A DNA stretch of 64,000 nt from Ligustrum vulgare (GCA_963555705.1 OY743184.1:22108859-22172858), one strand, 5' to 3'; positions 32,579-44,373 are shown, numbered from the stretch's first letter. The notes: generated from the sequence alone by a model not told the origin. A program made the numbers and translations.

Positions 32579-35246
32579 AAAATTGATCTTGAGAAATGAA
32601 AATTGTAAACGATGATTAAATGTAAAATAAAAAAAAAAAAAATCAAAGAAAAATAACGAAATCCAATCCAAGAAGAATCGATCTCACGAAACTGCAAATC
32701 GCTACCCTATGATCGCTGCAAATAACCGCCCTACGTAGGGCGACGGACAATTGTGCGATGTAAAACGTTGCTCTACACAAATCGACAGTGATATCTCTAC
32801 ATTTGATAACGATCTGTGTCAAGGCGTCGCTTCACGGTGAAGGCTCAGCTGCAGCATCTTCTCTGGACTCGGTCATTATCTCCACCTCTGCGTGTCCATT
32901 CACAACACCTCCGTCATGTCTGCTGCGATGATGGTCATCGGAAAATGTGTTTTTAGGTTGGGTGTGAGGGAGAATGTCATCGTACGTGGTTAAGGGGGGA
33001 ATGAATTGGGGAAATCAGTAAATGTCGTTGTCTGTGGTTGAGGGTTAAATGAATTGGGGGAATCGAGGTTGCATAATGGTTGTGTTTGGAAGTGGTGGAT
33101 GTATTAAAAATGTAAATCATCAACCTAAATTTTGAATTAATTAGTTTGAATAATGATTTTTGAATTTGAAAGTTGAAAAACAGGTCCTCATAATTTCCTC
33201 TTTATTTAAACAAAATAGGGACTTAGTATCCAAAATGACAAGAACGTTGGGAAAAGCCCATTGAGAAAGTACTATGTTTGGATACGGTTTTTTTTTTTTA
33301 AAAGAAAAAACTTGTTGATACTTTCCAAAGACAGATTTAGGGCTTGTGTGTATACCATTTAGGAAATTACATGTACTACCCATATTAATATAATATTTCA
33401 TAAAATGTATTCTATCTTTTAAGTTTTATTAATATTGTATTTTTTATATTAAAAAAACGAAACACAAAATATTGAATTGATTGTGTTAACAACCTGAATC
33501 AATCCAACCAACAAGCCTTATTGTCGACACTTTCAATGACTGTCATTAAAAGCCCAAAGTCTCATCAACTACCTTAGAAAATTCTAAGTTTTAGAAAAAC
33601 ACGTTCAAACCTAATGAAAATCAAGAAATGAGATTATTCACAAATTTGCAAATTATCCCACGATCAATCATAATCAACGATCATAGATTGAATATCGCTA
33701 TTTTTTTATTTTTTTATTTTACAAGTTTATGTTTTAAAAATCATAATTCCCATATGTGAAATAACCGTTCATCTATATTTGATTGCCTCTCAAGTCTCAA
33801 CTTTCCCTTCATATATATAGATTGGTGGTTGAGACTGTGTAGCAATGTTGTGTTTGAAATCTGTACGAGAACTTTGATATTGCTTGCCCAGTTGGGTGTC
33901 TTGATGTCACATATTGGATTTTCTTGGTGATTCAACTGGTTATGTTGTTGAAGCAATTTCTAACTTTTATGGACATGAAACTGATTTCCATAAGCATTAA
34001 ACATTGTGTAAATGTAGATTCATCAATCGGGACAATATTGACTTTTGGATTCTCATATTAGCTTCATTGAAAGATTGTGCTTATGATAACCACTTGATTG
34101 TGGCTTAATTGTTCTTCCACGAACTGAAAGTTGGTTGAAAATCTACTAGGAGTTTCGAAGTTGATGTTCTATATCAATCTTGTCTTAAAAGACAAAGTTT
34201 GGTTAAATTTTCACCTCTCTTCTGTCAATTCGTTAATTGTGATTTGATTGTGCAATGGCTTCTTCGTTCTGCTAGCATTTCTAGTTTCATACATGAGTCG
34301 TAACAAATTTGCTCTCCTCAATTTGCTCTTTCGCGATGAGTTTCAATTCATAATTTTTAGTTTAAAAACTGAATGCTATTGATTTTGTGATTAATGTATG
34401 TAATACTAGAAATCATATCGACAATGCACTATTTTTGGACTTCCTTAATAAAAATATATAGAGATTAAGACTGAACGTATGTAATCTTACTACTCCTCGT
34501 AGAATGAAAATGAAATGTATTCCAAGAGAAATAGGAGTGAAACTTCGCATGCTTGCTATGGACGAACATTATATGTATGCAACATATTATCACACTTGAA
34601 TTGTAATGACAACATTAATCGTTATTTAACTAATCAGAATCTACAAGGATGAATATATTTAAAAACTTATAATGGAAACGAAATAATCTAGTTCGTAGTA
34701 TATTACATAATATAATATAAGATAAAGCGATTTTCTCACATCTAAAAATATTTATCCATTATATCACATACAATTTTATATAACAAAAGAGAAATGATTG
34801 CAACAAAAGATCTTCTAGATGTAACGATAGATTTTCTAGAAATGGTTGCAACAAAATCGAAGGCTCAGACCAGGAAATGTCATTGATACTATTATGACCC
34901 GAAGATGATGATTTGTTGAATTATTCCAATGTCTACAAGATTCAAACATGGACTCGGATTTTCATTTTTTTCCCGTAATTGTAGTTGTACAATTTGCGGT
35001 GACCTTGATCTATGTATATTCCAACAAATTCAATTACAAACTTTATAAATTGGAAAAGTTAATTTCCATAGTAATTCTGGTGTTTTCTTGAGTCTTATAT
35101 TATATAATTAAATATCTTTATAGTATATTTTCAAATATTTTATATTTCACAGGCATATGTGAATTTTTTCATTTGCTTCCCAATATTGCCAAAATTGCAA
35201 CAAGGGAAGTGCTAACAATTGAGAGCTCATTGTTTTTGGTTTTACC
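32579..35246. other. Intergenic DNA, no gene recognised
   Basis: Mostly AT-rich with A and T homopolymer runs. Bases 32680-33080 are more GC-balanced but no open frame or splice pattern makes a recognisable protein. No RNA gene was recognised. Confidence 0.45.
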
Positions 35247-35951
35247 GCTAACATATTTGACCCAAAATTCAACAAATCCATGATTATGGCAACTACTTTT
35301 GTTTTGCTCTTTCGGTGGTACAGAGGAGTAATCAGACTTTGTCTCTTGGTGAAAGGAAAGAGACGTGTCACTTTCATGATTAAAGGTAAAAGAAAATGGG
35401 CTACTTTTGACTAATTATGAAAGTTGATATGATTGCCCTATTTATGAATAGTTGAAATCACGTGGTTGAAGTATTATAAAAGGGAGTGCATATTGCTTTG
35501 TTGAATGTACTGCAAGAGAGGCAGTGTCGTGTGCCTTGAGAGAAAAATTCTTGATGGTCATACTGTGATCAAAGAGAGAAAATTGTGAGCCTAGCATATT
35601 GTGAAGTTTCTTGTAACTCTTTGTAGTGTAAATCAAAGGGTAGAAATTATATGTGGTAAAGCTCGTTTGTTGTATTTTCTCTGTGGTCTATGGGATTGGG
35701 TTGGTGAGTGAAAGTCTATATATTTGTAACAATTTAATATATAGTGAAAGCTTTGGCAAGGGTCCGTGGACGTATGCAAGTTGTCAAACCACGTAAATTT
35801 CTGTGTTCGTATTTATTTTCTTATTTGCTTATTTTACTTTGAACATCAAAAGATCCTGTGGGAAAATTAAAGTGGGAATCGACGTGTTAAAATTCCCAAC
35901 AAGTGGTATCAGAGCTACAGGTGGTTCAAATAATTTGAAGCAAAAGAAAAT

Positions 35952-36080
35952 ATGTCAAGTACAATGTGGAGAAATTTGATGGGAGAATCAATTTTGGCTT
36001 GTGGCAAGTACAAGTCAAAGATGTCTTGATTCAAGCGGGTCTGCACAAAGCTTTGAAGGAAATTTCCAGCCTTGGAATCC
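35952..36080 (+). pseudogene. Copia gag N-terminal remnant
   Basis: After the PBS, the sequence encodes VEKFDGRINFGLWQVQVKD and LIQAGLHKAL, the start of a copia gag as found in many plant elements. The frame then shifts (GNFQPWNP in another register) and coding similarity fades. No zinc knuckle or pol follows. Confidence 0.7.
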
Positions 36081-36550
36081 GGTCAAGGGAAAAAGAAGAA
36101 ATTGTCCAAAAGGTGGAGCAGAGTTGGCTAACTGCTCGGAGGTGGACAATGCGACTCCCCTGGTGGAAGGTGGTGGTGATGTACTTTAGTAAGATGGGAC
36201 TTCCTTATGGCATGAAACCAGTTGCCATGATAGAGGGTGTGTTCTTACTGGTAGGTACATGTGTTTGCACACGGACATTGGTTTGACGTTAATGCAATGT
36301 GTGTGATAAATTGATGTCGATGACTGATGAGCTCATAAAGAAAGCCAAACATGGGAGTTGCACCATAATTTTTCACCAAGGTTTGTTTTGACATGTGCCA
36401 ATGAAATTCTCGGAGTTCGTTGATAATTCTGAGTGGTTATACTTATATGGTGGAGTATGGGATTGTCAAAGTGGAAAAATGCTTGCCTGTTACCCCATTT
36501 TTTTTTTTTGGCTTGGAGGAATTTTGTGTCAAGGTGGAGATTGTTAGGTA

Positions 36551-36833
36551 TTTGACCCAAAATTCAACAAATGCATGATTATGGCAACTACTTTTGTTTT
36601 GCTCTTTCGGTGGTACAGAGGAGTAATCAGACTTTGTCTCTTGGTGAAAGGAAAGAGACATGTCACTTTCATGATTAAAGATAAAAGAAAATGGGCTACT
36701 TTTGACTAATTATGAAAGTGACATGTCTCTTTCCTTTCACCAAGAGACAAAGTCTGATTACTCCTCTGTACCACCGATAGAGCAAAACAAAAGTAGCTGC
36801 CATAATCATGCATTTGTTGAATTTTGGGTCAAA
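36551..36833. repeat. Near-perfect 121-bp inverted repeat
   Basis: The left arm 36551-36671 and right arm 36713-36833 are reverse complements over 121 bases with only two mismatches seen by eye, separated by a 41-base spacer. Beyond the outer ends the arms continue into TGTTAGGTATT (left) and AATACCCAACA (right) after a four-base indel. A transcript across it would fold into a long hairpin. Confidence 0.92.
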
Positions 36834-36975
36834 TCAAATACCCAACAGTAAATCCAGCCGAAGATCTATCTACCGATAAATTAAATACAAACCCAACAAA
36901 ATATACATAAAAATTACTTATTTGTTATAACTTAAGAGCCTATAATAATTATAAAAAAAAAAAATTACATCTGAT

Positions 36976-37281
36976 TTATATTTTGGGGTTGAGTTCATCC
37001 CAAGCTTCAATCCATGTGACCATTGCATCTGCAAGCTTAGCAAAATAAGGGTCTATTTTTTCAAGCTTTTCTTTAACCTGTTTAGACAGTTCAACATAGC
37101 ATTTCTGAACAGTTGTGCAGTCCTTTGAAAGAGTTGCTGCTTGGAAGAATGGAATGATTTCTTCTTGCCAGAAGATGCCATGGTATTCTTTTTTTAGGTT
37201 CACAAATGGGTTGCTAGCTTTGCTATGCCATATGTATGGCAACCCGGTTTTGACTCCCAATCCAAGATGATCACAAATCAC
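36976..37281 (-). pseudogene. RGP: Orphan last exon of RGP/UDP-arabinopyranose mutase
   Basis: The - strand encodes 101 residues ending in [60 protein letters not shown] and [17 protein letters not shown]. These match the C-terminal part of reversibly glycosylated polypeptides, the cytosolic/Golgi enzymes that interconvert UDP-arabinopyranose and UDP-arabinofuranose for cell-wall synthesis. The exon begins right after a preserved AG acceptor (37282-37283), so it derives from genomic DNA, not a processed transcript. No other RGP exon with the catalytic DDD motif is seen in the window. Retrotransposon LTRs start about 200 bp upstream. It could instead be the real end of a gene split by large insertions, but missing exons make a fragment more likely. 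Confidence 0.85.
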
Positions 37282-37479
37282 CTACATAATCCAGATAAAT
37301 GGTTAAAATCTATAGATTGTAAATCCAACAATGAAACAAACAAAGTTCTGAAAAATGATTCTTGTAGTCGACTCCAAATTTATTAGGAAATATATTTAGA
37401 GTATGTATGGTAAGCCAAATAAGATATATTTGTGTTGTGAAAAATATCAATTTTCCCTACCCACATCTCTGATACCAAT

Positions 37480-37951
37480 TGTTGGGACAAATAATCAGTT
37501 TCCCAAACATATAGCGCAGTGAAACAACAAAAACCAAAATAACAGACAAAGAATAAACAACAAGAATTTAACGTGGCTCAGCTGATCACTGACAACCACG
37601 GGAGAAGAACATTTTTTATTAATAATGAAAGAAACTAACTCATACAATTTTTCTCTTATCTCACAAATTCTTGCACCTACCCAAAACTAGAAAGAACAAC
37701 GTACATAGTTCCTCCACTTGTTTCGTTTTCTTCCAGTTCATCACTTCAACAATTGATCCCTTCGACAATAAATTCACCACGACGATCAATTCTCAATTAC
37801 TGCCCGGTTACAATCCATCTCGAGAATATTAAACATAACATGCAACATGTACCCCAATGGTCTCTTTGGTTTCTCTATCCATATATACTCCACAACAATA
37901 CTCAAATCAGCACACCCATGAGTTCCACGCACGTGCCCGAAGGCACGTGCC

Positions 37952-38001
<50 letters not shown>

Positions 38002-38329
38002 GTTAGTCCTCACCGTTTCACTTCTTTATGGCTGCCCCTGCTCACTTTTTACTTCACACACGGATGCTCAATATATAAAAGAGAAGGTATGAACTTGATG
38101 TCCTATTGGGCCTTTTTAATTCCAAAACAAAAGGCCTTATTCACTTCACATTGATTGCAACCGTTTTCTTTCTCAATTTTCCCATGCGGCATGCCACAGT
38201 GGTTGCCCTTAATTCCAACTCTTCATGGCGCACACATAACTCTTATTAATTAATTGACAATTAATTTATCAACCAATTAAAACTTTGACCCAGCTTATTT
38301 TGCTACTATTTTGGGTCAAATACCCAACA
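37480..38329 (-). repeat. Left LTR of the LARD-like element
   Basis: 850 bp. It contains a CT microsatellite (37955-37999), an inverted pair of G-boxes (37929-37950) and a TATATA segment near 37880. It matches the right LTR over most of its length, with the microsatellite strongly shortened there. Confidence 0.85.
37929..37950 (-). promoter_or_regulatory. Inverted pair of G-boxes in LTR
   Basis: GCACGTGCC and GGCACGTGC are perfect inverted repeats around a four-base spacer. Each contains the G-box CACGTG, the binding core for plant bZIP and bHLH factors. In the minus orientation they lie about 50 bases upstream of a TATATA box. The right LTR has only a decayed version. Confidence 0.55.
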
Positions 38330-38732
38330 ATCTCCACCTTGATCTAAAATTCTTCATCATTTCAATTCATTGTAGAAGATAGAATCAAATTCAAAGCTCT
38401 TCAACTTGACTTCTTCTTACTCTAATCTTCAACTTTAATCACTAACTGTAACACATGTCTTGGACATTTCAAAATCTTTAGTAACAGTAAAGACCTGACT
38501 GCATGACTTAATCACCATAGCTCGACATCCCGGTGACTTGATCACTGCAACTCCACCTCAGTTTGCTAGTGGATGTGACTCGATCACCTCAACTCATTTG
38601 TACGACTTGATCACCATCACAACTCCGCCTCAAACAGATACATATCTTCAATTTCCCAGTGTCTGAACCATAAGCTCTGATACCACTGCTGGGGAAAATA
38701 TCAATGTTATCCACCCACACCTTTGATACAAT

Positions 38733-39664
38733 CATTGGGACAAATAATCAGTTTCCCAAACATACCATGTAACGAAACAATATGAACCAAAATAACAGAC
38801 AAAGAATAAACAACAAGAATTTAATGTGGCTCAGCTGATCACTGACAACCACGAGGGAAGAATACTTTTTATTGATAATGAAAGAAACTCACTCATACAA
38901 TTTTTCTCTTATCTCACAACTTCTCGCACCTACACAAAACTAGAAAGAACAACGTACGTAGTACCTTCCCTTGTTCCGTTTTCTTCTAGTTCAATACTTC
39001 AACAATTTATCCCTTCGACAATGAATTCACCATGACGATCAATTCTCAATTACTGCTCGTGTGCAATGCATCTCGAGAACATTAAACATAACACGCAAAA
39101 CACAACACGCAACATGCACCCCAATAGTCTCTTTGGCCTCTCTATCGTGTGCCCTTAATACCATGGTAGACGAATCTCATTCTCTATTCATGTATACTCC
39201 ACCACAATACTCAAATCAGTAGAATCTTGCGCTCCTACGCGCATGCCCGATGGCACTCGGGCACTGACCTTCCCTTCTCTCTCTCTCTCTCTCTCCCCCC
39301 CCCCTCACGTCAGTCCTCACTGTTTCACTTCTTTATGGCCGCCCTTGCTCACTTTTTACTTCACAAACGACTGCTCAATATATAAAACAGAAGATATGAA
39401 CTTGATGCCCTATTGGGCCTTTTTAATTCCAAAACATAAGGTCTAATTCATTTCACATTGATTGCAACCATTTTCTTTCTCGATTATCCTATGCGGCTGC
39501 CACTTCTTCTCTCTCAATTAGACAATTTCATGCCCCACTGCCCTTGATTCCAACTCTTCATGGCACACACATAACGCTTATTAATTAATTGACAATTAAT
39601 TTATCAACCAGTTAAAACTTTGACCCAACTTATTTTGCTACTATATTGGGTCAAACACCCAACA
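38733..39664 (-). repeat. Right LTR of the LARD-like element
   Basis: About 932 bp. The inner terminus is mutated (ATCATTGGGAC where the left copy has TTGTTGGGAC); the outer end is CACCCAACA. It contains a short CT run and C run (about 39275-39304). Confidence 0.8.
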
Positions 39665-41388
39665 ATTTGGATTTTGGAGATCTTATAAGCTCCGTCTACT
39701 AAATTAAGCTTTGTTTGGTTGAGAGCTTATTTGAGAAGATAGAGCTTAACTCAAAAGCTTCTTTTATAAGCTTTTCAAATAAGTTCCATGAACTTTTAAT
39801 TTTTTATTCCATTTTTAGTCTCTTTATTTTTTTAAAATTACGTCCCTATACCTTGCAGGCCATTTGTAGGCCTGCAAATTACAGACAGCTAACACTGCTG
39901 CTTGCTAGCTAACTCGGGTCATAATCAAATACTTTGGTCATTTTTCTTTCATTGTTTGATAACACAATTTGATTTATAAACTGCTTTATTTATTATCTAG
40001 AGGTAAAAATTAGTGCAGAAAATTGAAGAGAAAAAATATTTGTGATTAAAAAATGATTTGAAAAATTGTATAGTTTATCCTGTGTTCAAAAACTATTTTT
40101 TCTTTTTATAAATGGATTGCACACAACCCTACATCAACCCCATCTTGTCCAATTTCCAGGTCTTTGCTACAAAATCATAATTACCGCTAGAGTATGTACG
40201 ATAAGTTTACTATTCACAATTCATTTGCTTGACACTTGTTAAAACCTATTAAACCCTTCACAATAGGCCTGTACTATTAACAATCTTGGGAAACTGTTGA
40301 CATTAACAACATTCTTTACATTACATACTACATATTACTAATCTCTATCAGTTTCAAAGGCTTTAATAACTAAAAGATAATACGGTCGCAATAACACACT
40401 GGAAGATTAAAAATCTTAGCATGTTGAAACTCAAATGATAGAGTTGGGTGTAGGGAATTGGAGATAATGCCACTTTGAAGGAGGTCTATGCGCAATCGGT
40501 AACAAATGATATGTACAAGATCGTAACCAAAGAAATAGAAAGCTCGAAAGAAAAAATGTCACCATATGCACCACAGTCACACGAGACCAAAAATCCGGTA
40601 GTTGGTTATTTGCCTTGCGGGTGGAAGATAGTATCTAAATCGATAGGTAATTTCCCAATCATACATGTTAACTACCACTTAACATACTTTTAGATATTGA
40701 TAAGAGTTGTGCATGACTTACATCTACTTTACCGCTTGATTTTGCTTCATCCATGTGATGAATGGACCAACAAGTGCGCCTAAATTGGACGCACCATCAT
40801 GGGTTGGAACTATGGCGAAGATTGAGAAACTCATTATCTCGATGAAACATTGATCTACCCCCGCAAGAAACCGACTATGTCAATACGTAGTCCCTTCACA
40901 AGGATTGGTAGGAAGCACTTCAAAAATTAACATTGTAAATCACTCTTGACCATGAAAACTTTAAGTTCTATTTAGCTGTAATTTTCCAAGCATTTTAGTA
41001 GGTTTAACTCTTTCATGCTGATTTAGGTGGTGGTTAATTTATGTAGAACATCACAACTTTTGGAACAATAACAACTTTTGATGAAGTTTGGATGTCACAC
41101 ATGACTTCAACGTCTTGTAAAACACTTTGAAAGTCTATTTAATATGTAACATGTTTATCTATCAAATTTTATGTTGCAATGTTCATTTAATATGCATCGC
41201 GATGTTATTTGATGAATAAACAACAAGTTAGTTACTTTTGTAGTTGGAACAAAGTCTAACAACAACTATGAATCATTAAACTTGACAACTACAATTTTTA
41301 AGATCTCAATGTAACAATACACATATATATTTCATATCCATATAGGTCACAATCTTATCAATCATCCATTAATTCACAACCTAGAATG
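39665..41388. other. Intergenic DNA, no gene recognised
   Basis: AT-rich. A segment near 39710-39790 includes TTTGTTTGGTTGAGAGC and may be a decayed MITE. A 72-codon frame (40475-40693) has no recognised motif. No RNA genes were seen. Confidence 0.4.
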
Positions 41389-41394
41389 GTAGTT

Positions 41395-43373
41395 GTTCGC
41401 CCAAAATAGTGTGTACCGCAAGGGCACAGATCGCGTACAAGTAATAAAGTGGACTTTTTGAGTCCGAGTTGTCGATCTCACGAGGAATGTATACTCTATT
41501 ATACTTTAGTTAATTTAATCTTAACAAATAAAACACACAATTAAAGATGGATTTTAGAAAATAATTAAAAGTTTACTAAAGAGGGAAATATAAAAATTAC
41601 TTGAAAATATTTGAGAAAAACGTGGTTGGGATTCATGGTTTCATTTAACCGTCGCCTAATTAATTTCTTAACATGCAAATTAACAAATTACTCTTTAAAA
41701 TGTTAGACCCGATTTTCCAAACTTAGTTAATTACCTCCCTCGAGTGAAATTAACCTTAATTAATTAGTTTAATCTACTATATCTCTATATCGATTAAAGT
41801 CCAATCAATTGCATTAATTCTTTGTGAAAATAGCTCAATGGATCACCTAGGGATATGACTATATCTCTATCTCCTAAATTAATACCTAGGGCATTTGTTA
41901 TTTGGTTTAAAATGCACAATATCTCTCGATCATCATACACTTCACAAATCACATATTTGGTGATCAATAAAACACATGGAATAATCTCAATAACAAACAC
42001 ACATGAAATAATTCTTTGTGAAAATAACTCAATGGATCACCTAGGGATATGAGTATATCTCTATCTCCTAAATTAATACTTAGGGCATTTGTTATTTGGT
42101 CTAAAATGCACAATATCTCTCGATCATCATACACTTCACAAATCACATATTTGATGATCAATAAAACACATGGAATAATCTCAATAACAAACACACATGA
42201 AATAATTCTTTGTGAAAATAACTCAATGGATCACCTAGGGATATGAGTATATCTATATCTCCTAAATTAATACTTAGGGCATTTGTTATTTGGTCTAAAA
42301 TGCGCAATATCTCTCGATCATCATACACTTCACAAATCACATATTTGGTGATCAATAAAATACATGGAATAATCTCAATAACAAACACACATGAAATAAA
42401 CATTTAATCATCAAATAGTAAATATTAAAATTAATCCAAGCTAGGTTAAATTACATCATAAATCCCAACACAATCAATTAGCCCATGTTGTATGAATGAT
42501 ATAAAGAAAAATATTTAAAACGATACATCACAAATGTGGCAAAATAAATGAGAAAATACAAAGTTATGGATAAAAATCTTTTTGAAGCTTGGCTATGATC
42601 TTCCCAAATATTTCTCCACCTTCAATATATTCTCCTTGTGCTCTTGATTTGTTCTCCAAAAATTATCAAGTAGTTAAAATAAAAGAAAAACAAAAGAAAA
42701 AGGAACGAAAAAACAAAAGAAGAAAAAATCGGCAGAAGCATTCTCGGCGGAAGGAAGAAGAAGAAGAAAATGTCCAGCTGGTTCAAAATCAGATTTTTAA
42801 CATTAAACCTAGGAAATTGCAGCTTTGGTCCTTGCATTTTGGTAAGTGAGTGAAAATGAATCCAAACTCTATTTTTCTCTCAATTTAAGGGCCAAAATTC
42901 TTTGTCAACTATCCAAAATCTGACTTTCAATTTTCGTTGCCAAGTCCCTTAGATATTTACATGTCGGGTCCCTCAACTTTGATTTTGCAGCCCAAGTCCT
43001 CAACTTTTGGCACTTGTGCACTTTGGTCCCTAACTTCACATTTCTGCATGCTTTCAATCAATTTTCACTCCCTTTTGACGTATTCTCTTTCATTTTGTGA
43101 TTTTGACCTTGAAATATTTGCAAAGTGGATCGGCCAACCTTTTGAGATGTTACAATTTAGTCCCCAAACTTTTGATTTCTTTCAATTTGGTCATTGGACA
43201 TAAAATTTGTTCTTCTTTTAGCTCAATTCCTCTTCAATCTTGTCCATTTTCATTCCAATTGGGGTTGTACCTAATTATACAAGATAAACACAATTTATAA
43301 GTAGAAGTTTGCTCATTTTGTCAATTAGAGTGCTAATTTAGGAACTAAATAAGTGTGAAAAACACACTTATCA
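41395..43373. mobile_element. Candidate unclassified transposable element, ~2 kb
   Basis: The segment from GTTCGCCC to ACTTATCA is flanked by the direct repeat GTAGTT (41389-41394 and 43374-43379). Near its right end AAGTGTG and CACACTT form a perfect hairpin with a five-base loop (43351-43369). The left part includes a segment about CGCAAGGGCACAGATCGCG that I have met in dispersed plant repeats, but I cannot name the family. No protein is encoded. The interior holds three 194-bp tandem repeats. Confidence 0.4.
41817..42398. repeat. Three 194-bp tandem repeats
   Basis: Units begin ATTCTTTGTGAAAATA at 41817, 42011 and 42205 and end before 42399. Copies are nearly identical. They give three similar short - strand frames of 68-81 codons, which are by-products of the duplication. 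They contain no known gene. Confidence 0.95.
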
Positions 43374-43499
43374 GTAGTTTTGCAAAAGTAATAGATATAT
43401 GTCCTTCAAAATTTGTTATTATAAAAGGCCAGTCAACATATCTTGTTTACAACCACTTTCAAGTCTTTAGTTTTGTAATAAAATCCATTTTGTTCTGTA

Positions 43500-43882
43500 G
43501 TGTAGTAGTTCCATTATACTCATGTCATCATCGAACAACAATGTGGAGACGTGGGAGGACAATGTCTCCCTACCAATACTAGGCTCGTCCCCCTTGTAGC
43601 CTATCATAATAGACTTAGATGAAGAAGAGGTCAATCAACCAATAGGTTGACCCCAAATTGAACCAATTTCATTTCCTAACATAAACGAGGTAACGAGCGC
43701 AATCTTGCCAATATTCAATGAAAATTATGAAGACTTCTTCAACTACATGATTTTGTATGTTAACGAATCAAAAGAAGAGGTGAAAACGCCAACATACCCA
43801 CCATAAGAGGTGATTGCCATTAGTTAGGGCTATGAAGTAGATGATAATGGTAGTGACATCTCAAATGTGGAAGACTGGTAAT
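43500..43882 (+). pseudogene. Degenerate coding-like fragment, unidentified
   Basis: One + strand register reads through about 120 codons with only four stops and protein-like acidic composition, for example IIDLDEEEVNQPIG and FNENYEDFFNYMI, ending GSDISNVEDW and a stop. I do not recognise the family; a decayed transposase or gag fragment is possible. It is well below the standard for a gene. Confidence 0.25.
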
Positions 43883-44183
43883 GTCGGTCAATGCAATATA
43901 TGCTGCTATATTAATTTTTTTTATGCTTTCTAATATTTTATTTAGTGTTTACATAGGTCCTCTAATGTTTGTGTCCAGTCAATCATTTTGTTCAATGATG
44001 GTTTAATATCATGTGTGTGTGATGTGAACTGATGAAAATTCCATGATCACTTAAATGTCGAGAACGAAAGTTTACTATTACAGTATTCCTGAAATGTAAG
44101 TTTCTTAAACTCAAATGAAAAACATGTTTTTTGTACGAGAACAAGTTTGACAAAAGGTAGTTTTACTAATTCCACAGTTATAA

Positions 44184-44373
44184 CGAACATATTTAGTACA
44201 TATTTCACCATAAGTGAACATACAAAAAACATTCAGCAGCTGTACCATAACTTAACCTTGAGATGCTCCGACTAGACTAGTACATGTCAAACTGTTGTGC
44301 CCTACTCGCCAGTACCTTGAGGTTTTGAACATATTTAGTACATAATTTCACCATAAGTGAACATACAAAAAAA
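44184..44373. repeat. 47-bp direct repeat
   Basis: A segment containing GAACATATTTAGTACATA and ACCATAAGTGAACATAC occurs at about 44187-44231 and again at about 44327-44372, nearly identical. The surrounding 43883-44690 is otherwise AT-rich, with no gene recognised. Confidence 0.75.

Larger units (their letters stand above)
35247..36847 (+). mobile_element. Deleted copia-like element with inverted LTR end
   Basis: A first LTR (about 35247-35901, ending CCCAACA) is followed by the PBS TGGTATCAGAGC (35904-35915), a short interior with a gag start, a PPT AAGGTGGAGAT (36531-36541) and a second LTR beginning TGTTAGGTATTTGACCC at 36542. The second LTR matches the first for about 170 bases and then meets an inverted copy of its own start, which ends ACCCAACA at 36847. 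The interior is only about 640 bp, so pol is absent. The 5' terminus is degraded and no TSD is evident. Confidence 0.75.
37480..39664 (-). mobile_element. LARD-like LTR element(s), minus strand
   Basis: Two related LTRs (37480-38329 and about 38733-39664) share TGTTGGG...CCCAACA-type termini. Between them lie about 400 bp of noncoding DNA with a PPT AAGGTGGAGAT (- strand, 38331-38341) next to the left LTR and a PBS TGGTATCAGAGC (- strand, 38670-38681) near the right LTR. There is no gag or pol, as in large non-autonomous LTR derivatives. The LTR ends and PPT resemble those of the 35247-36847 element. About 50 bp of post-LTR sequence also lies left of the left LTR (37430-37479), implying a third, truncated internal region. 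Confidence 0.8.

Noticed and set aside
35247..36847. A 5-bp target-site duplication around this element
   Set aside because: Flanks at both ends were compared and no convincing match was found; the 5' terminus is degraded.
37786..38013. Minus-strand frame with an Arg-Glu repeat
   Set aside because: It translates the CT/GA microsatellite in an LTR.
41794..42403. Three similar short proteins encoded in tandem
   Set aside because: They come from the 194-bp tandem duplication; the frames are short, lack motifs and have no independent support as genes.
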